From positions 1-6,190 of the forward strand of contig DATJAS010000104.1 in NCBI GenBank assembly GCA_035516035.1: a DNA stretch of 6,190 nt, written 5' to 3'. Positions 5,118-6,190 of this stretch are shown here, piece by piece. The stretch comes from Fen-1273 sp035516035. Lineage in GTDB: Bacteria; Bacteroidota; Ignavibacteria; UBA10030; UBA6906. Under the pieces are notes generated by a model, which saw nothing but the letters and a program-made list of their open reading frames with translations, searched no databases and was not told the origin of the DNA. The position numbers were made by a program, and so were the translations under genes. Position 1 is the first letter of the stretch; every line of letters starts with the position of its first letter.

Positions 5118-6190
5118 TCAGGAAGCGGCGCGGGCGGTTGTGCGGATCAGGTTCCAGGCGGCGTCGACGTGGCGGGCTGCGACGCCGGTGCCGCTGGACA
5201 CAAAGCGGAGCGTGAAGTGCCCGTCCAGCCTCGTATGGGATAGGAACATGCGTCCCGAGCGGTTCAGTTCCTCCATGAGCGCGCCGTTGAGCCTGTCGAG
5301 CGTGCCGGGGTCGTCGATCCCCGGCGGATGGTACCGGAAACAGACGGCGGCCAGGGGGACCGGGGCCATCAGCTCGAAATCGGCCTCGCGGGAGACCGCC
5401 TCCGCGAACGAACGCGCCAGCGCCATGTGGGTGCGCACCCGCTCGCGCAGGCCATCCACGCCGAAGCTCCGGATGACGAACCAGAGCTTCAGCGCGCGGA
5501 ACCGCCTCCCGAGCTGTATCCCCCAGTCGCGGTAGTTCTTCACGTCGCCCGCGGGCGCGGTCTTCAGGTATTCCGGGAGTATGGTGAACGTCTGCATGAG
5601 GGCGCCCGGGTCGCGCACGAAGTACGCCGAGCAGTCGAAATTGGTGAACATCCACTTGTGGGGATTGAACACGAACGAATCCGCCGTCTCGATCCCCCGC
5701 GTCATCCAGCGCATCTCGGGCGCCAGGAGCGCCGTGCCCGCGTACGCCGCGTCGACGTGGAGCCAGACGCCGTGCCGGCGGCAGATCCGGCCGATCGCCT
5801 CCAGCGGGTCGATCGCCGTGGAGCCGGTCGTGCCGAGCGTCGCCACAGCCACGAGCGGCGTGCGCCCTCCGGCCTTGTCGCGCGCGATCGCTTCCTCGAG
5901 CGCCCCGGGGACCATCGCGCACTGCGCGTCGACCGGGAGCTTCCGGAGCGCCGCGGCCCCGAGTCCCGCGATGCGGACCGCCCGCTCGACGGAGGAATGC
6001 GTCTCCGTCGAACAGTAGGCGGTGAAGCTCTTCCCCGCCGGGAATCCCCCGGCGTTGACCGCATACGCCGTGCCCCGCTCGCGCGCCGAAAGTATGGCGC
6101 AGAGTGTCGCCGTGGAGGCGGTGTCCTGTATGACGCCGGTGAACGACGGCGGGAGGCCGATCATCTCCCGGAGCCATTCCATCATCCGCT
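5118..6190 (-). CDS. PLP-dependent aromatic-L-amino-acid decarboxylase family protein, 5' end cut off
   Basis: Group II pyridoxal-phosphate decarboxylase, a cytosolic homodimer that turns aromatic amino acids (tyrosine, tryptophan, phenylalanine, DOPA) into amines. The reading frame is open to the right edge; roughly the first 110 residues of a ~470-residue protein are missing. Counting from the Met at 6185-6183, the cofactor site is complete: H63 in ETHSSVERA (stacks on PLP), D145 and A147 in HVDAAYAG (143-150), and Schiff-base K177 in FNPHKWMFTNFDCSA (173-187). Their spacing closely matches animal DOPA decarboxylase (H192, D271, K303). The flexible-loop tyrosine (Y332 there) is kept as Y206 in ILPEYLK, which favours true decarboxylation over the aldehyde-synthase variants that carry Phe. 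NYRDWGIQLGRRFRALKLWF (217-236) and the C-terminal LRFVSSGT (326-333) also fit. Substrate cannot be read reliably. The stop is 54 bases before iorA, so co-transcription is possible. Confidence 0.93.
   Translation of the reverse strand, partial: RMMEWLREMIGLPPSFTGVIQDTASTATLCAILSARERGTAYAVNAGGFPAGKSFTAYCSTETHSSVERAVRIAGLGAAALRKLPVDAQCAMVPGALEEAIARDKAGGRTPLVAVATLGTTGSTAIDPLEAIGRICRRHGVWLHVDAAYAGTALLAPEMRWMTRGIETADSFVFNPHKWMFTNFDCSAYFVRDPGALMQTFTILPEYLKTAPAGDVKNYRDWGIQLGRRFRALKLWFVIRSFGVDGLRERVRTHMALARSFAEAVSREADFELMAPVPLAAVCFRYHPPGIDDPGTLDRLNGALMEELNRSGRMFLSHTRLDGHFTLRFVSSGTGVAARHVDAAWNLIRTTARAAS

Noticed and set aside
5020..6177. 385-codon minus-strand open frame over the decarboxylase
   Set aside because: It is another frame of the decarboxylase gene, arginine- and glycine-rich, and runs into iorA.
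1..6190. CRISPR arrays, tRNAs, insertion sequences or long direct repeats
   Set aside because: Reading both strands I saw no regularly spaced repeats, tRNA-like arms, transposase motifs or terminal inverted repeats; nearly all the sequence is accounted for by coding regions.

Overview
This is a high-GC bacterial window in which every supportable gene lies on the minus strand. Transcription therefore runs from the right edge to the left: a PLP-dependent aromatic amino acid decarboxylase (5' part cut off by the window), a [2Fe-2S] subunit (IorA-like), a Tat-exported molybdopterin subunit (IorB-like), an XdhC/CoxI maturation factor, a MocA-type molybdenum cofactor cytidylyltransferase, dCTP deaminase, and the first 54 codons of a probable secreted S9-family peptidase cut off by the left edge.

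The core is 791-5063, a compact molybdo-hydroxylase cassette. iorA and iorB overlap by an ATGA, iorB and xdhC are 9 bases apart with the xdhC ribosome binding site touching the iorB stop, and xdhC and mocA overlap by a GTGA. The two structural subunits form an isoquinoline 1-oxidoreductase-type enzyme (electron-transfer subunit plus Mo-catalytic subunit, with no FAD subunit). The two following genes would make and protect its cofactor: MocA attaches CMP to molybdopterin, and XdhC binds and delivers the mature, probably sulfurated cofactor. The Tat motif on IorB suggests that the cofactor-loaded complex is exported, with IorA carried along.

The upstream decarboxylase ends only 54 bases before iorA, with no visible terminator, so it may be co-transcribed; a shared pathway is possible but unproven. 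Downstream, dcd probably has its own promoter, which overlaps the mocA stop codon and fits the Bacteroidota-type pattern (TTTG, 19-base spacer, TAnnTTTG-like box). The S9 peptidase gene starts 19 bases after dcd.

Organism: the dCTP deaminase has the sequence style I associate with the Bacteroidota/Chlorobi (FCB) group (GKSSIGRLGIDIHATAGKGD, then VGFCNTWTLEI; C-terminal ESMMWKNF), and the dcd promoter shape agrees. High GC and strong Shine-Dalgarno sites before iorA, iorB and xdhC are unlike ordinary Bacteroidota, so a GC-rich relative of that group is only a tentative guess. There is no stretch over 300 bases without a gene, and I see no RNA genes, mobile elements, CRISPR arrays or clear terminators. 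I did not find a convincing new biological system; the region looks like ordinary metabolic genes with a few points worth checking.
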